DNA of 64,000 nt from Streptomyces albiflavescens (GTDB lineage Bacteria > Actinomycetota > Actinomycetes > Streptomycetales > Streptomycetaceae), in assembly GCF_014645835.1 (NCBI RefSeq), contig NZ_BMMM01000025.1, positions 66,641 to 130,640 of the forward strand. The letters run 5' to 3'. The notes below the pieces were generated by a model, which was not told where the DNA came from, searched no databases, and saw only the letters and a list, made by a program, of their open reading frames with translations. A program made the translations under genes and the position numbers. Of the stretch, positions 40,991 to 49,197 are shown piece after piece (the stretch's first letter is position 1; each line of letters begins with the position of its first letter).

Positions 40991-41110
40991 ATACGGCCGC
41001 CATGGACCCCGCTCGGGTCCACGGCTACCGGCCGAGGGCCGTCCCCCTCAGCCGGAGATCTCCAGTTGTTCGAAACCTGCCCTGGCCCCGGACGGGGTCA
41101 GGACGGGCTC

Positions 41111-42487
41111 TCAGGCCTGCGCGGCGATCTGCGCCAGGCGCTGCGCCTCTTCCCGCGTGGAGCGGGCGATGGCGTCCTCGTCGACGTGCAGCAGGCGGCT
41201 GTCCTCGACGACCGGCTTGCCGTTGACGAGCGAGAGGGTGACCGGCGCGGCTGCGCCGAAGACGAGCGCCGTCACCGGGTCGGCGATCGAGGCGTGCGCC
41301 AGGGTGTCGAGCTTCCACAGCACGAGGTCGGCGAGCTTGCCCGCCTCCAGGGAGCCGATCTGCGTGGCGCGGCCCAGGACCTGGGCGCCGCCGTACGTCC
41401 CGAGGCGCAGCGCCTGACGGGCGTTCAGCGCGGCCTCGCGGTGGGCGCCGAGGCGGTTGATGAGCAGGGCGTTGCGCAGCTCGGTGTGCAGCTCGCCCGA
41501 CTCGTTCGAGGCGGTGCCGTCGACGCCGAGGCCGACCGGGACGCCGGCCGCCAGCATGTCGGGGACGCGGGCGATACCGGCCGCCAGACGGGCGTTGGAC
41601 GAAGGACAGTGGGCCACACCCGTCTTCGTACGGGCGAAGGCGGCGATGTCGGAGTCGTTCATGTGGACGCAGTGCGCCATCCACACGTCCTCGCCGAGCC
41701 AGCCGGTCGACTCGAAGTACTCGGTCGGGCCCATGCCGAACAGTTCCTTGCAGAACTGCTCCTCCTCCACGGTCTCCGAGCCGTGCGTGTGCAGCCGTAC
41801 GCCCTTGCGGCGGGCCAGCTCGGCGCCCTCCTTCATCAGCTCGGTCGACACGGAGAAGGGCGAGCAGGGGGCCACGGCCACCTGGGTCATGGCGTCGAAG
41901 GACGCGTCGTGGTGCGCGTCGACGGTCGCCTCGGTGGCGGCGAGAGCGCCTTCGAGGGTCTCGACGGCGAAGTCCGGCGGCAGTCCGCCGTCCTTCTCGC
42001 TGCGGTCCATGGAGCCGCGGGCGAGGGTGAAGCGGACGCCCGTCTCGCGTGCGGCCCGGATGATGGCGCCGGACAGGTCGCCGGAGCCCTTCGGGAAGAC
42101 GTAGTGGTGGTCCATGGCGGTGGTGACACCACCGCGGGCCATCATGGCCAGCGACCCCTGCGCGGCGGAGTACGCCATCTGCTCGTCGATGCGCGCCCAG
42201 GTCGGGTAGAGCGCGACGAGCCAGTTGAAGAGGTTGTGGTCCGTGGCCAGGCCGCGGGTGATCCACTGGTAGAAGTGGTGGTGGGTGTTGACCAGACCCG
42301 GGGTCGCCAGGTGGCCGGTGCCGTCGATGCGGCGGACCACGTTCTCCAGGTTGTCGGGGGCGTTTCCGGCTCCCACCGACTCGATCTTGTTGTCGGCGAC
42401 GACGATGTAGCCCGAGGCGTACTCGGTGTCGCCCGCGTCCACGGTCGCGATGGCGCAGTTCTCGATCACGATGCGCGAAGCTGCCAC
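41111..42487 (-). CDS. 8-oxoguanine/guanine deaminase-like amidohydrolase
   Basis: Metal-dependent deaminase (458 aa) of the TrzN/AtzB-8-oxoguanine deaminase group. The HxH motif is in LVNTHHHFYQW (His69 and His71), with further metal ligands in LHTHGSE near 245, VWMAHCVHMND near 280 (His), and the Asp in VGLGVDGTASNES near 328. The conserved SPFSVSTELM and CPSSNARLAAG segments are present. GTG 42487 has GAGGA upstream; the open frame continues to 42751 without support. It probably feeds 8-oxoguanine to urate, which fits its position just after uricase. Guanine deaminase is the alternative. Confidence 0.88.
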   Translation of the reverse strand: MAASRIVIENCAIATVDAGDTEYASGYIVVADNKIESVGAGNAPDNLENVVRRIDGTGHLATPGLVNTHHHFYQWITRGLATDHNLFNWLVALYPTWARIDEQMAYSAAQGSLAMMARGGVTTAMDHHYVFPKGSGDLSGAIIRAARETGVRFTLARGSMDRSEKDGGLPPDFAVETLEGALAATEATVDAHHDASFDAMTQVAVAPCSPFSVSTELMKEGAELARRKGVRLHTHGSETVEEEQFCKELFGMGPTEYFESTGWLGEDVWMAHCVHMNDSDIAAFARTKTGVAHCPSSNARLAAGIARVPDMLAAGVPVGLGVDGTASNESGELHTELRNALLINRLGAHREAALNARQALRLGTYGGAQVLGRATQIGSLEAGKLADLVLWKLDTLAHASIADPVTALVFGAAAPVTLSLVNGKPVVEDSRLLHVDEDAIARSTREEAQRLAQIAAQA

Positions 42488-42629
42488 GGCGGTTCCTCGT
42501 TCTTCCCATTGGTGGACGGACCCGGGGGTCGAGCGGGGTGACGACCGGATCCGTGGTGCTGTTGTTGCGCAGATGCCCCCGCTCTCCCCTGGGACTTGAC
42601 GCCGGCGCACGCGTCGGGGGTGGAGCAGC

Positions 42630-42649
42630 AGTACTGCCAGGGCAGTACT
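42630..42649. promoter_or_regulatory. 20-bp palindrome over the uricase stop codon
   Basis: AGTACTGCC-AG-GGCAGTACT, a perfect 9-bp inverted repeat with a 2-bp centre. It overlaps the last base(s) of the uricase stop and lies 143 bases before the deaminase start. It could be a stem or an operator; no other copy was seen. Confidence 0.55.
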
Positions 42650-43571
42650 ACAGGTTGGTGAGGTCCACCGGAATGTGCGGCTCGCAGCCGTCGCGCAGGA
42701 TGGTGGCCTCGATGAGGCCATACGGACGGTCGGCCGCGAAGTAGACCTCATTGTCGTTCTCGAGCCCGAACGGCTTCAGGTCCACCAGGAAGTGGTGCTT
42801 GTTCGGGAGCGAGAAGCGGACCTCGTCGATCTCGCTGCGGTTGTTGATGATCCGCGAACCCATTTGGTAGAGGGTCTGCTGCAGCGACAGGGAGTAGGTC
42901 TCCGCGAAGGCCTGGAGCATGTGCTTCTTGACCTGGCCGTAGGACTTCTCCCAGTTCGGCATCTTCTGCTCGTCGCCGGTCCAGTTGAAGCGCCAGCGGC
43001 CGGAGACCTGGGTGGCCAGGATGCGGTCGTACGCCTCCTGGAGCGTCGTGTACTTGTCCTTGATGTAACCCCAGAACTCGGCGTTCGTCGAGTTCATCAC
43101 GACGAGGTCCTTCAGCCCGGAGATGACCTCCCACTTCTCACCGTCGAAGGTGATCTGGGTGAGCCGGGTCTCCTGGCCCTTGCGGACGAAGGAGTGCTTG
43201 ACCGCGTCCGCGCCGATGAACTTGGAGTTGGCGTCCGAGGTCTCGATGCGCTCCCAGGCGTACTCCTCGATGCGGATGCGCGCCGTCTTGATCGGCTCCT
43301 GCGAGGTGACGAAGTGCCGTGCGAGGTGGATGCCGAACTGCTCGGCGGACTCGATGCCGTACTCCTTGGCGAAGGCGTACACCGTGTTCTTCGTGGTGTC
43401 CGTCGGCAGGACGTTCGCGTTGGAGCCCGAGTAGTGGACCTCCTCCATGTCGCCGCTCAGCGCGACGGACACGTTCAGGTCCTTGATGTGGTGCGTGTCG
43501 CCGTCGCGGGTGATCTTGACGACGCGGTTCTCGGCCTTGCCGTACTGGTTCTGTCCCAGAATCGTGGGCAT
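42648..43571 (-). CDS. Uricase (urate oxidase)
   Basis: Cofactor-free oxidase that turns urate and O2 into 5-hydroxyisourate and H2O2 (EC 1.7.3.3), 307 aa. The catalytic Lys/Thr region is recognisable (KAENRVVKITRDGD near 12-25, NVLPTDTTKNTVYAFAKEYG near 55-74), along with the pattern HFVTSQEPIKTARIRIEEYA and the late NRSEIDEVRFSLPNKHHFLV that contributes to the active site. The ATG at 43571 starts MPTILGQNQYGKAENR, the normal beginning; the open frame upstream is chance. It starts 5 bases after the HIU hydrolase stop, in the same operon. Confidence 0.97.
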   Translation of the reverse strand: MPTILGQNQYGKAENRVVKITRDGDTHHIKDLNVSVALSGDMEEVHYSGSNANVLPTDTTKNTVYAFAKEYGIESAEQFGIHLARHFVTSQEPIKTARIRIEEYAWERIETSDANSKFIGADAVKHSFVRKGQETRLTQITFDGEKWEVISGLKDLVVMNSTNAEFWGYIKDKYTTLQEAYDRILATQVSGRWRFNWTGDEQKMPNWEKSYGQVKKHMLQAFAETYSLSLQQTLYQMGSRIINNRSEIDEVRFSLPNKHHFLVDLKPFGLENDNEVYFAADRPYGLIEATILRDGCEPHIPVDLTNL

Positions 43572-43576
43572 GTCTG

Positions 43577-43987
43577 CTAGCTCCCTCGGTAAACGGAGTA
43601 GCCGAACGGGTTGAGCAGCAGCGGTACGTGATAGTGCTCGCCCGGCTTCACGGCGAAGGTGATCGCCACTTCCGGGAAGAACGCTCCGGTCGCACCGCTG
43701 TCCCGATTCGCGGGGGCGTCCTGCTGCGCATCGGCTTGCTTTTTTTCTGAATCCGACTCGAAATACCGCTCGACGGCGAAGTCGAGCCGTACGTGGGTCG
43801 TCCCCTCCGGCAGCGCCGGAAGGTCCTTGCACCGGCCGTCCGCGTCGGTCGCGGAGCCGCCGAGCGCCTGCCACCGCGCGTCACGGCCGCTGCGGGCCGC
43901 GAGCTGGATGGCGACGCCCTCGGCGGGGCGGCCGACGCTGGTGTCCAGGATGTGGGTGGACACGGAGGCGGTGGTGTCGGTGCTCAT
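43577..43987 (-). CDS. uraH: 5-hydroxyisourate hydrolase (transthyretin-related)
   Basis: Hydrolyses 5-hydroxyisourate to OHCU (EC 3.5.2.17), the second step of urate degradation. 136 aa. The conserved residues are visible: N-terminal His12 in VSTHILDTSVGRPAEG, Arg near 48, and the C-terminal YRGS at 133-136, which is the signature of these transthyretin-like proteins. The chain is about 20 residues longer than most, because of a lysine- and glutamine-rich insert (SDSEKKQADAQQDAPANRDS, about 77-96) between two strands. The start overlaps the uraD stop by ATGA. Confidence 0.95.
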   Translation of the reverse strand: MSTDTTASVSTHILDTSVGRPAEGVAIQLAARSGRDARWQALGGSATDADGRCKDLPALPEGTTHVRLDFAVERYFESDSEKKQADAQQDAPANRDSGATGAFFPEVAITFAVKPGEHYHVPLLLNPFGYSVYRGS

Positions 43988-44499
43988 GCCTCTTCTTCCT
44001 CTACGAGATTGCCGAGGCGGATGCGGTTGATCTTGCCCAGCTCGGAGCGGACGATCTCGCGCTCCTGCTCGGGCGAGTTGCCGATCCGCTCCTTGACCGC
44101 GTCGCGCATCTGCTCGCCGGTCCGACCGGTGGCGCAGATGAGGAAGACGTGGCCGAACTTCTCCTGGTAGGCCAGGTTCAGTTCGAGCATCTCCTCCTTG
44201 AGCTCCTCGGAGGCGCCGGCCATGCCGCGCTGCTCCCGGGAGGAGGTCGGGTCCCCGGGCTTCGGCCGCCCGATCGGCGGGTGCCCGGCCATCGCCTCCT
44301 CCAGGTCCGCGGTGGTCAGTTCGGCCATGGCGGCGTCGCTCGCGGTGAAGAGATCGTCGACGCCGGCGAAGGGGCGGCGGGCGAGCAGTTCACTCCCCCA
44401 CGCGGATGAGGCGCACGCCTCGTGGAGCGCGGCGGCGGCCGCGTGCTCCTCCAGGGCGTTGAACCGGGCGAGGCCGCCAGGTGTCGTACTCGAAGTCAC
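43984..44499 (-). CDS. uraD: OHCU decarboxylase
   Basis: Decarboxylates 2-oxo-4-hydroxy-4-carboxy-5-ureidoimidazoline to S-allantoin (EC 4.1.1.97), the third step of urate oxidation. 171 aa. The characteristic motif HPPIGRPKPGD (catalytic His in AGHPPIG, near 72), the SREQRGM segment, and LNLAYQEKFGHVFLICATGR near 116, ending ELGKINRIRLGNLVEEEEA, are all present. GTG 44499 is chosen because GGAGG lies six bases upstream. It opens the operon uraD-uraH-uricase, with the palindrome at 44563 upstream. Confidence 0.95.
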   Translation of the reverse strand: MTSSTTPGGLARFNALEEHAAAAALHEACASSAWGSELLARRPFAGVDDLFTASDAAMAELTTADLEEAMAGHPPIGRPKPGDPTSSREQRGMAGASEELKEEMLELNLAYQEKFGHVFLICATGRTGEQMRDAVKERIGNSPEQEREIVRSELGKINRIRLGNLVEEEEA

Positions 44500-44562
44500 G
44501 GGAAGCCTCCGTGGCCTTGTGCTGGACGGGCTGCGGATAGCTAACGCCCTGGAAAACACCAC

Positions 44563-44579
44563 GTCAACACTTTGTTGAA
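44563..44579. promoter_or_regulatory. Palindromic operator (TTCAAC-N5-GTTGAA family) upstream of uraD
   Basis: GTCAAC-ACTTT-GTTGAA, 64 bases upstream of the uraD start. Same 17-bp geometry, and the same distance to the start codon as in allB. Unlike allB, aceB, hyi and gcl, there is no tandem AllR-like box here. Confidence 0.55.
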
Positions 44580-44589
44580 AACTTCGGGT

Positions 44590-44624
44590 AACAAAAACCG
44601 CCGTCCGGACAGTCCGGACGGCGG
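44590..44624 (-). terminator. Intrinsic terminator after the HTH gene
   Basis: Stem of 13 bp, CCGCCGTCCGGAC with GTCCGGACGGCGG around a single A. On the minus strand it is followed by a T-run (TTTTTGTT), the classic rho-independent form. It lies between the HTH gene (stop 44643) and the uraD promoter, so the two are separate transcripts. Confidence 0.85.
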
Positions 44625-44642
44625 CGGGCGGGGCGGTCGGCC

Positions 44643-45020
44643 TCAGTCACCCTTCGCGGCGTTTTCCCTGTTCAGGTAGTTGTAGACGGTGAAGCGGCTC
44701 ACGCCGAGGGCACTCGCCACGGTCTCCACGCCGTGCCGCACGGAGAAGGCTCCACGCGCTTCCAGTATGCGCACGACCTCCTGCTTGGCCTTGCGGTCGA
44801 GGTCGGCCAGCGGCTTGCCCTGCTTGCGCTCCAGAGCGGCCAGGATGTGGTCGAGGGAGTCCGCGAGCTGGGGCAGGCGTACGGCGACCACGTCCGCGCC
44901 TTCCCAGGACAGCACGACGTCGTCGACGCCGGCCTGGTCGGGCGGCAGCATCTGGGCCCCCATGGCGTCGACCAGCGGCTTGACCGCCGTGACGAAGGGG
45001 TCGTCCCCGAAAGCGGTCAC
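44643..45020 (-). CDS. Helix-turn-helix protein linked to the purine operon
   Basis: A 125-aa protein. The C-terminal third is a helix-turn-helix (FSVRHGVETVASALGVSRFT then VYNYLNRENA, about 88-122), similar to the YheO C-terminal DNA-binding helix. The N-terminal part contains LVDAMGAQMLPPDQAGVDDV and VVAVRLPQLADSLDHILAAL, possibly a PAS-like ligand or dimer domain. It is coupled to the thiamine-binding-like gene by a GTGA overlap and ends at a strong terminator before uraD. It may sense a nucleobase or metabolite and regulate nearby genes; this is inference. Confidence 0.78.
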   Translation of the reverse strand: MTAFGDDPFVTAVKPLVDAMGAQMLPPDQAGVDDVVLSWEGADVVAVRLPQLADSLDHILAALERKQGKPLADLDRKAKQEVVRILEARGAFSVRHGVETVASALGVSRFTVYNYLNRENAAKGD

Positions 45021-45268
45021 CGCTCCCCCTCCTCAACCACGTTGAGCTGAAGGGAGACCCGGGTGGCTCCTGCCTCCAAGGTCTTGCGCAGCAGCGCGTC
45101 GACCGCGGTGAGGACCGCGTCCGCGCCACCCTCCGCGGTGTTGCCGAACGGGCCGACGTCCACGGCGTCCAGCTCCGCCGCCTCGATGACCTCGCGGGCG
45201 ACCAGCGCGTGCGGGGGCGCCTCCTCAAGGTCGAAGGGTTCGGTCGTGAACTCCACTCTCAATCGCAC
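45017..45268 (-). CDS. Thiamine-binding/MTH1187-YkoF-like small protein
   Basis: An 83-aa single-domain protein. The pattern VEFTTEPFDLEEAPPHALVA then EVIEAAELDAVDVGPFGNTA, with EGGADAVLTAVDALL and a final strand RVSLQLNVVEE, matches the MTH1187/YkoF thiamine-binding ferredoxin-like domain. GTG 45268 is chosen: it directly precedes RLRVEFTTEPF and has a G-run upstream. It starts the two-gene unit with the HTH protein, divergent from hyi. In other bacteria these small proteins bind thiamine or act as regulators; gcl in this locus uses thiamine diphosphate, which may be the link. Confidence 0.72.
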   Translation of the reverse strand: MRLRVEFTTEPFDLEEAPPHALVAREVIEAAELDAVDVGPFGNTAEGGADAVLTAVDALLRKTLEAGATRVSLQLNVVEEGER

Positions 45269-45750
45269 TGTGCCCCCATGGCATTGGCTCTGACCTGCGT
45301 GTTCTCTCAGCCTTCGGCCGAGCGGGCACATCCCCCGACCGGGCACGTCGTCGCAGCGTTGGTGTACCCGATCGCACCGACACGACCTTAACGGACTCCT
45401 CGCGGCGATCAGTGGGATCCAGGACGGCTCACTGTCGCCGAAGGAGCCTGGATCGCGTCAGTGTCATGTCCCGATCATGCCGTATCCCGCCCGGAGAAGT
45501 GCCGCCTGCGGAGTGGGGCCACAGACACCACAGAGAGTGCGACGCAGCCCACCCAGGGGGCGCGCCCGCCGGCCCCGCCGCTTCGAGTCCGGCCCGCGCG
45601 AGCCGGTTCCCCCCGGACCCCCTCTTGACAACCCCCGACACACGACGGCAATCTTCCATTACGCAGAAACGAACTTCCGCAATACGGAACACGCCGGATC
45701 TCGAACCGGACCTCCGTACCGATCTCGAAACGGAAGGGAGCGCCGAACCC
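45269..45750. other. Divergent intergenic region between the thiamine-binding gene and hyi
   Basis: About 480 bp with promoters presumably facing both ways. It contains the tandem AllR-like boxes at 45654-45689. A TTGACA at 45624-45629 may be a -35 for hyi. I see no further gene. Confidence 0.6.
45654..45689. promoter_or_regulatory. Tandem AllR-like operator upstream of hyi
   Basis: TTCCATTACGCAGAA (45654-45668), 6 bp, then TTCCGCAATACGGAA (45675-45689). The second box is the exact reverse complement of the box at 53474 upstream of gcl. Same 15-6-15 layout as at 12292 and 18552. Confidence 0.75.
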
Positions 45751-46590
45751 ATGGGATTCGCAGACCAGCGCTTCAACGTCAACCTGTCGATCCTCTTCAC
45801 GGAACTCCCGCTCCTGGAGCGCCCCGCGGCCGCCGCCGCGGCGGGCTTCACGGCGGTCGAGCTGTGGTGGCCCTGGGTCGACTCCCCCACCCCCGAGCAG
45901 TCCGAGCTCGACGCCCTGAAGAAGGCGATCGAGGACGCGGGCGTCCAGCTGACGGGCCTGAACTTCTACGCCGGGCAGCTGCCGGGCCCGGACCGGGGCG
46001 CACTGTCGATCCCCGGCGCGGAGTCGGAGAAGTTCCGCGCCAACATCGACGTGGCGGCGGACTTCGCCCAGTCGCTCGGCTGCAAGGCCCTCAACGCCCT
46101 GTACGGCAACCGAGTCGAGGGCGTGGACCCGGCCGAGCAGGACGCGCTCGCACTGGAGAACCTGGTCCTCGCGGCCCGGGCGGCCGATCGGATCGGCGCG
46201 ATCCTGCTGATCGAGACCCTCAACCAGCCGGAGTCCCCGCGCTACCCGCTGGTGACCGCCCCGGCCGGCGTCGACGTCGTCGACAAGGTCAACGAGGCGA
46301 CCGGCCTCGGCAACGCCAAGTTCCTCATGGACCTCTACCACCTGTCCATGAACGGCGAGGACCTGCCGTCGGTGATCGAGCAGTACGCATCGAAGACCGG
46401 CCACGTGCAGATCGCCGACAACCCCGGCCGCGGCGCCCCGGGCACCGGCTCCCTCCCCCTGGAGGACCTCCTCGACCAGCTGAAGAAGGCCGGATACGAG
46501 GGCTGGGTCGGTCTGGAGTACAAGCCGGGCGACCGCCCGAGCGCGGAGGCCTTCGACTGGCTGCCCGCCGGGGCCCGAGCCGCCCGCTGA
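45751..46590 (+). CDS. hyi: Hydroxypyruvate isomerase
   Basis: Interconverts tartronate semialdehyde and hydroxypyruvate (EC 5.3.1.22), 279 aa. A xylose-isomerase-like TIM barrel (AP endonuclease family 2) is visible through NLSILFTELPLLERPAAAAA, the metal-ligand Glu in ILLIETLNQPESPRYPL near 151, the KFLMDLYHLSMNGED block near 190, HVQIADNPGRGAPGTGSL near 220, and the last metal Glu in WVGLEYKPGD near 255. ATG 45751 has GGAAGGGA upstream; the open frame further up is not supported. It is followed by glxR after 44 bp, in the same operon. Its promoter has tandem AllR-like boxes. Confidence 0.94.
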   Translation: MGFADQRFNVNLSILFTELPLLERPAAAAAAGFTAVELWWPWVDSPTPEQSELDALKKAIEDAGVQLTGLNFYAGQLPGPDRGALSIPGAESEKFRANIDVAADFAQSLGCKALNALYGNRVEGVDPAEQDALALENLVLAARAADRIGAILLIETLNQPESPRYPLVTAPAGVDVVDKVNEATGLGNAKFLMDLYHLSMNGEDLPSVIEQYASKTGHVQIADNPGRGAPGTGSLPLEDLLDQLKKAGYEGWVGLEYKPGDRPSAEAFDWLPAGARAAR

Positions 46591-46634
46591 GCGGCATTCC
46601 ACAGACGTAGCAGAGAAGTCAGAGAGGCACCCTC

Positions 46635-47528
46635 ATGAGCAACAACCTCCCCAAGGTGGCATGGATCGGTCTCGGCATCATGGGCTCCCCCATGTCGGAG
46701 AACCTGATCAAGGCCGGGTACGACGTCACCGGCTTCACGCTGGAGCAGGACAAGCTGGAGCGCCTGGCCGCCGCGGGCGGCACGGCCGCCGGTTCGATCG
46801 CCGAGGCCGTGCGCGACGCCGACGTCGTGGTCACGATGGTGCCCGCCTCCCCGCAGGTCGAGGCCATCGCATACGGCCCCGCCGGCATCCTGGAGAACGC
46901 GAAGTCCGGCGCGCTGCTGATCGACATGTCGTCGATCACCCCGCAGACCTCCGTGGACCTGGCGAAGGCGGCCAAGGACAAGGGCATTCGCGTCCTGGAC
47001 GCCCCGGTGTCCGGCGGCGAGGCCGGCGCCATCGAGGCCGTGCTGTCCATCATGGTCGGTGGCGAGCAGGCCGACTTCGACGAGGCCGAGCCGATCTTCG
47101 AGGCGCTCGGCAAGACCATCGTGCTGTGCGGTCCGCACGGCTCGGGCCAGACCGTGAAGGCGGCCAACCAGCTGATCGTCGCCGTGAACATCCAGGCGTG
47201 CGCCGAGGCCGTGGTCTTCCTGGAGAAGTCGGGCGTGGACCTGAAGGCCGCGCTCGACGTCCTCAACGGCGGCCTCGCGGGCTCCACCGTGCTGACGCGC
47301 AAGAAGGACAACTTCCTGAACCGCGACTTCAAGCCGGGCTTCCGCATCGACCTGCACCACAAGGACATGGGCATCGTCACCGACGCCGCCCGCAATGTCG
47401 GTGCCGCGCTGCCGGTCGGCGCCGTGGTCGCCCAGCTCGTCGCCAGCCTGCGCGCGCAGGGCGACGGGGGCCTGGACCACTCCGCGCTGCTGCGCGCGGT
47501 CGAGCGCCTCTCCGGCGCCCAGATCTGA
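46635..47528 (+). CDS. glxR: Tartronate semialdehyde reductase (2-hydroxy-3-oxopropionate reductase)
   Basis: NAD(P)H-dependent reductase of the beta-hydroxyacid dehydrogenase family (EC 1.1.1.60), 297 aa, that makes D-glycerate from tartronate semialdehyde. The dinucleotide motif WIGLGIMGSPMSENLIKAGY is at 10-29, the substrate motif DAPVSGGEAGAIEAVLSIMV near 122-141, and the catalytic Lys in GQTVKAANQLIVAVNIQA near 176. The C-terminal helices match the family. It follows hyi and completes the path from glyoxylate (via Gcl) to glycerate. A strong hairpin (47543-47600) follows. Confidence 0.95.
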   Translation: MSNNLPKVAWIGLGIMGSPMSENLIKAGYDVTGFTLEQDKLERLAAAGGTAAGSIAEAVRDADVVVTMVPASPQVEAIAYGPAGILENAKSGALLIDMSSITPQTSVDLAKAAKDKGIRVLDAPVSGGEAGAIEAVLSIMVGGEQADFDEAEPIFEALGKTIVLCGPHGSGQTVKAANQLIVAVNIQACAEAVVFLEKSGVDLKAALDVLNGGLAGSTVLTRKKDNFLNRDFKPGFRIDLHHKDMGIVTDAARNVGAALPVGAVVAQLVASLRAQGDGGLDHSALLRAVERLSGAQI

Positions 47529-47542
47529 GCCCTCTCAGACTT

Positions 47543-47600
47543 CCGGGTCGCGGCGGCGCTGACACCTGTCCTGTCGCGCCCAGGCGCCGCCGCGGCCCGG
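47543..47600. terminator. Terminator after glxR
   Basis: Arms of 17 bp, CCGGGTCGCGGCGGCGC and GCGCCGCCGCGGCCCGG, with one G-T pair and a 24-base loop. Located between glxR and the catalase promoter. Confidence 0.65.
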
Positions 47601-47607
47601 ATCCATC

Positions 47608-47624
47608 TTCAACAAACCGTTGAC
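47608..47624. promoter_or_regulatory. Palindromic operator (TTCAAC-N5-GTTGAA family) upstream of the catalase
   Basis: TTCAAC-AAACC-GTTGAC, 117 bases before the start codon. Its spacer AAACC is identical to that of the aceB box at 18534. A separate dyad (AGCGGAA-N6-TTCCGCT, 47672-47691) lies nearer the gene and may bind another factor. Confidence 0.5.
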
Positions 47625-47671
47625 GGTCAGATCACCCCGAACCTAGGCTCCACCAAGCGGAGAGTCCACAA

Positions 47672-47691
47672 AGCGGAAGAAAGTTTCCGCT
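47672..47691. promoter_or_regulatory. Dyad AGCGGAA-N6-TTCCGCT before the catalase
   Basis: A 7-bp perfect inverted repeat, 34 bases upstream of the start codon. Its half sites recall the CGGAA/TTCCG of the tandem boxes but are in the inverse orientation, so it is not the same operator. Confidence 0.4.
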
Positions 47692-47724
47692 GACCCCGCT
47701 GCCCTCTCGTACGGAAGGTCCACG

Positions 47725-49197
47725 ATGTCGAAGCGCGTGCTTACGGCGCGAACTCTCACAACGGAGTCCGGCGCCCCGGTCGCAGACAACCAGAATTCCG
47801 CCACCGCCGGCGTCGGTGGCCCGCTCCTCCTCCAGGACCAGCACCTCCTGGAGAAGCTCGCCCGGTTCAACCGCGAGCGCATCCCGGAGCGTGTGGTGCA
47901 CGCGCGCGGCTCCGGCGCGTACGGCTACTTCGAGGTCACGGACGACGTCACCGGCTTCACGTACGCCGACTTCCTGAACACCGTCGGCAAGCGCACCGAG
48001 GTCTTCCTGCGCTTCTCCACGGTGGCCGACAACCTCGGCGGCGCGGACGCGGTCCGTGACCCCCGCGGCTTCGCGCTGAAGTTCTACACCGAAGAGGGCA
48101 ACTACGACCTCGTCGGCAACAACACGCCGGTCTTCTTCATCAAGGACCCGATCAAGTTCCCCGACTTCATCCACTCCCAGAAGCGCGACCCGTTCACGGG
48201 CAAGCAGGAGCCGGACAACGTCTGGGACTTCTGGGCGCACGCCCCCGAGGCGACGCACCAGATCACCTGGCTGATGGGCGACCGCGGTATCCCGGCCTCC
48301 TACCGCCACATGAACGGCTACGGCTCGCACACCTACCAGTGGACGAACGCCGAGGGCGAGGCCTTCTTCGTCAAGTACCACTTCAAGACGAACCAGGGCA
48401 TCCGCAGCCTCTCCACCGAGCAGGCGCAGGAGACCGCGGGCAAGGACCCGAACTCGCACCAGACCGACCTGCTGCAGGCCATCGAGCGGGGCGTGAACCC
48501 GTCCTGGACGCTGTACGTCCAGCTCATGCCGGCGGCGGAGGCGGCCGACTACCGCTTCAACCCCTTCGACCTCACCAAGGTGTGGCCGCACAGGGACTAC
48601 CCGCTGCAGCGCGTGGGCCGCCTGGTCCTGGACCGCAACCCCGACAACGTCTTCGCCGAGGTCGAGCAGGCCGCCTTCTCCCCGAACAACTTCGTTCCGG
48701 GCATCGGCCCCTCCCCCGACAAGATGCTCCAGGGCCGCCTGTTCGCCTACGCGGACGCGCACCGCTACCGCCTGGGCGTCAACCACACCCAGCTCGCGGT
48801 GAACGCCCCCAGGGCGACGGTCGCGAACAACTACGGCCGCGACGGCTTCATGGCCTCGGGCGGCCAGGGCCGCCACGCCAAGAACTACGAGCCCAACTCC
48901 TACGACGGCCCGGCCGAGACCGGCCGCCCGCTGTCGGCGCCGCTCGCGATCGACGGCCACACCGGCACGCACGAGGCTCCCCTCCACACCAAGGACGACC
49001 ACTTCTTCCAGGCGGGTGAGCTGTACCGCCTGATGTCGGCCGAGGAGCAGTCCCGGCTGATCGCCAACATCGCCGGCGGCCTCTCGCAGGTCTCCCGCGA
49101 CGACGTGATCGAGAAGAACCTCGCTCACTTCCAAGCCGCCGACCCGGAGTACGGCAGGCGCGTGGAGGAGGCGGTCCGCGCCCTGCGCGAGGACTGA
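47725..49197 (+). CDS. Monofunctional catalase
   Basis: Haem catalase (490 aa, small-subunit clade length). The distal His is in RVVHARGSGAYGYFEVTDDV near 61, Asn near 134 in NNTPVFFIKDPIKFPDF, and the proximal haem Tyr in LFAYADAHRYRLGVN near 346. Other motifs are RSFSTVADNLGG-like FSTVADNLGGADAVRDPRGF and HTYQWTNAEGEAFFVKYHF. It removes H2O2 and sits beside the uricase-glyoxylate genes, so detoxifying uricase-derived peroxide is a plausible role. A separate transcript from hyi-glxR is likely because of the terminator upstream. Confidence 0.96.
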   Translation: MSKRVLTARTLTTESGAPVADNQNSATAGVGGPLLLQDQHLLEKLARFNRERIPERVVHARGSGAYGYFEVTDDVTGFTYADFLNTVGKRTEVFLRFSTVADNLGGADAVRDPRGFALKFYTEEGNYDLVGNNTPVFFIKDPIKFPDFIHSQKRDPFTGKQEPDNVWDFWAHAPEATHQITWLMGDRGIPASYRHMNGYGSHTYQWTNAEGEAFFVKYHFKTNQGIRSLSTEQAQETAGKDPNSHQTDLLQAIERGVNPSWTLYVQLMPAAEAADYRFNPFDLTKVWPHRDYPLQRVGRLVLDRNPDNVFAEVEQAAFSPNNFVPGIGPSPDKMLQGRLFAYADAHRYRLGVNHTQLAVNAPRATVANNYGRDGFMASGGQGRHAKNYEPNSYDGPAETGRPLSAPLAIDGHTGTHEAPLHTKDDHFFQAGELYRLMSAEEQSRLIANIAGGLSQVSRDDVIEKNLAHFQAADPEYGRRVEEAVRALRED

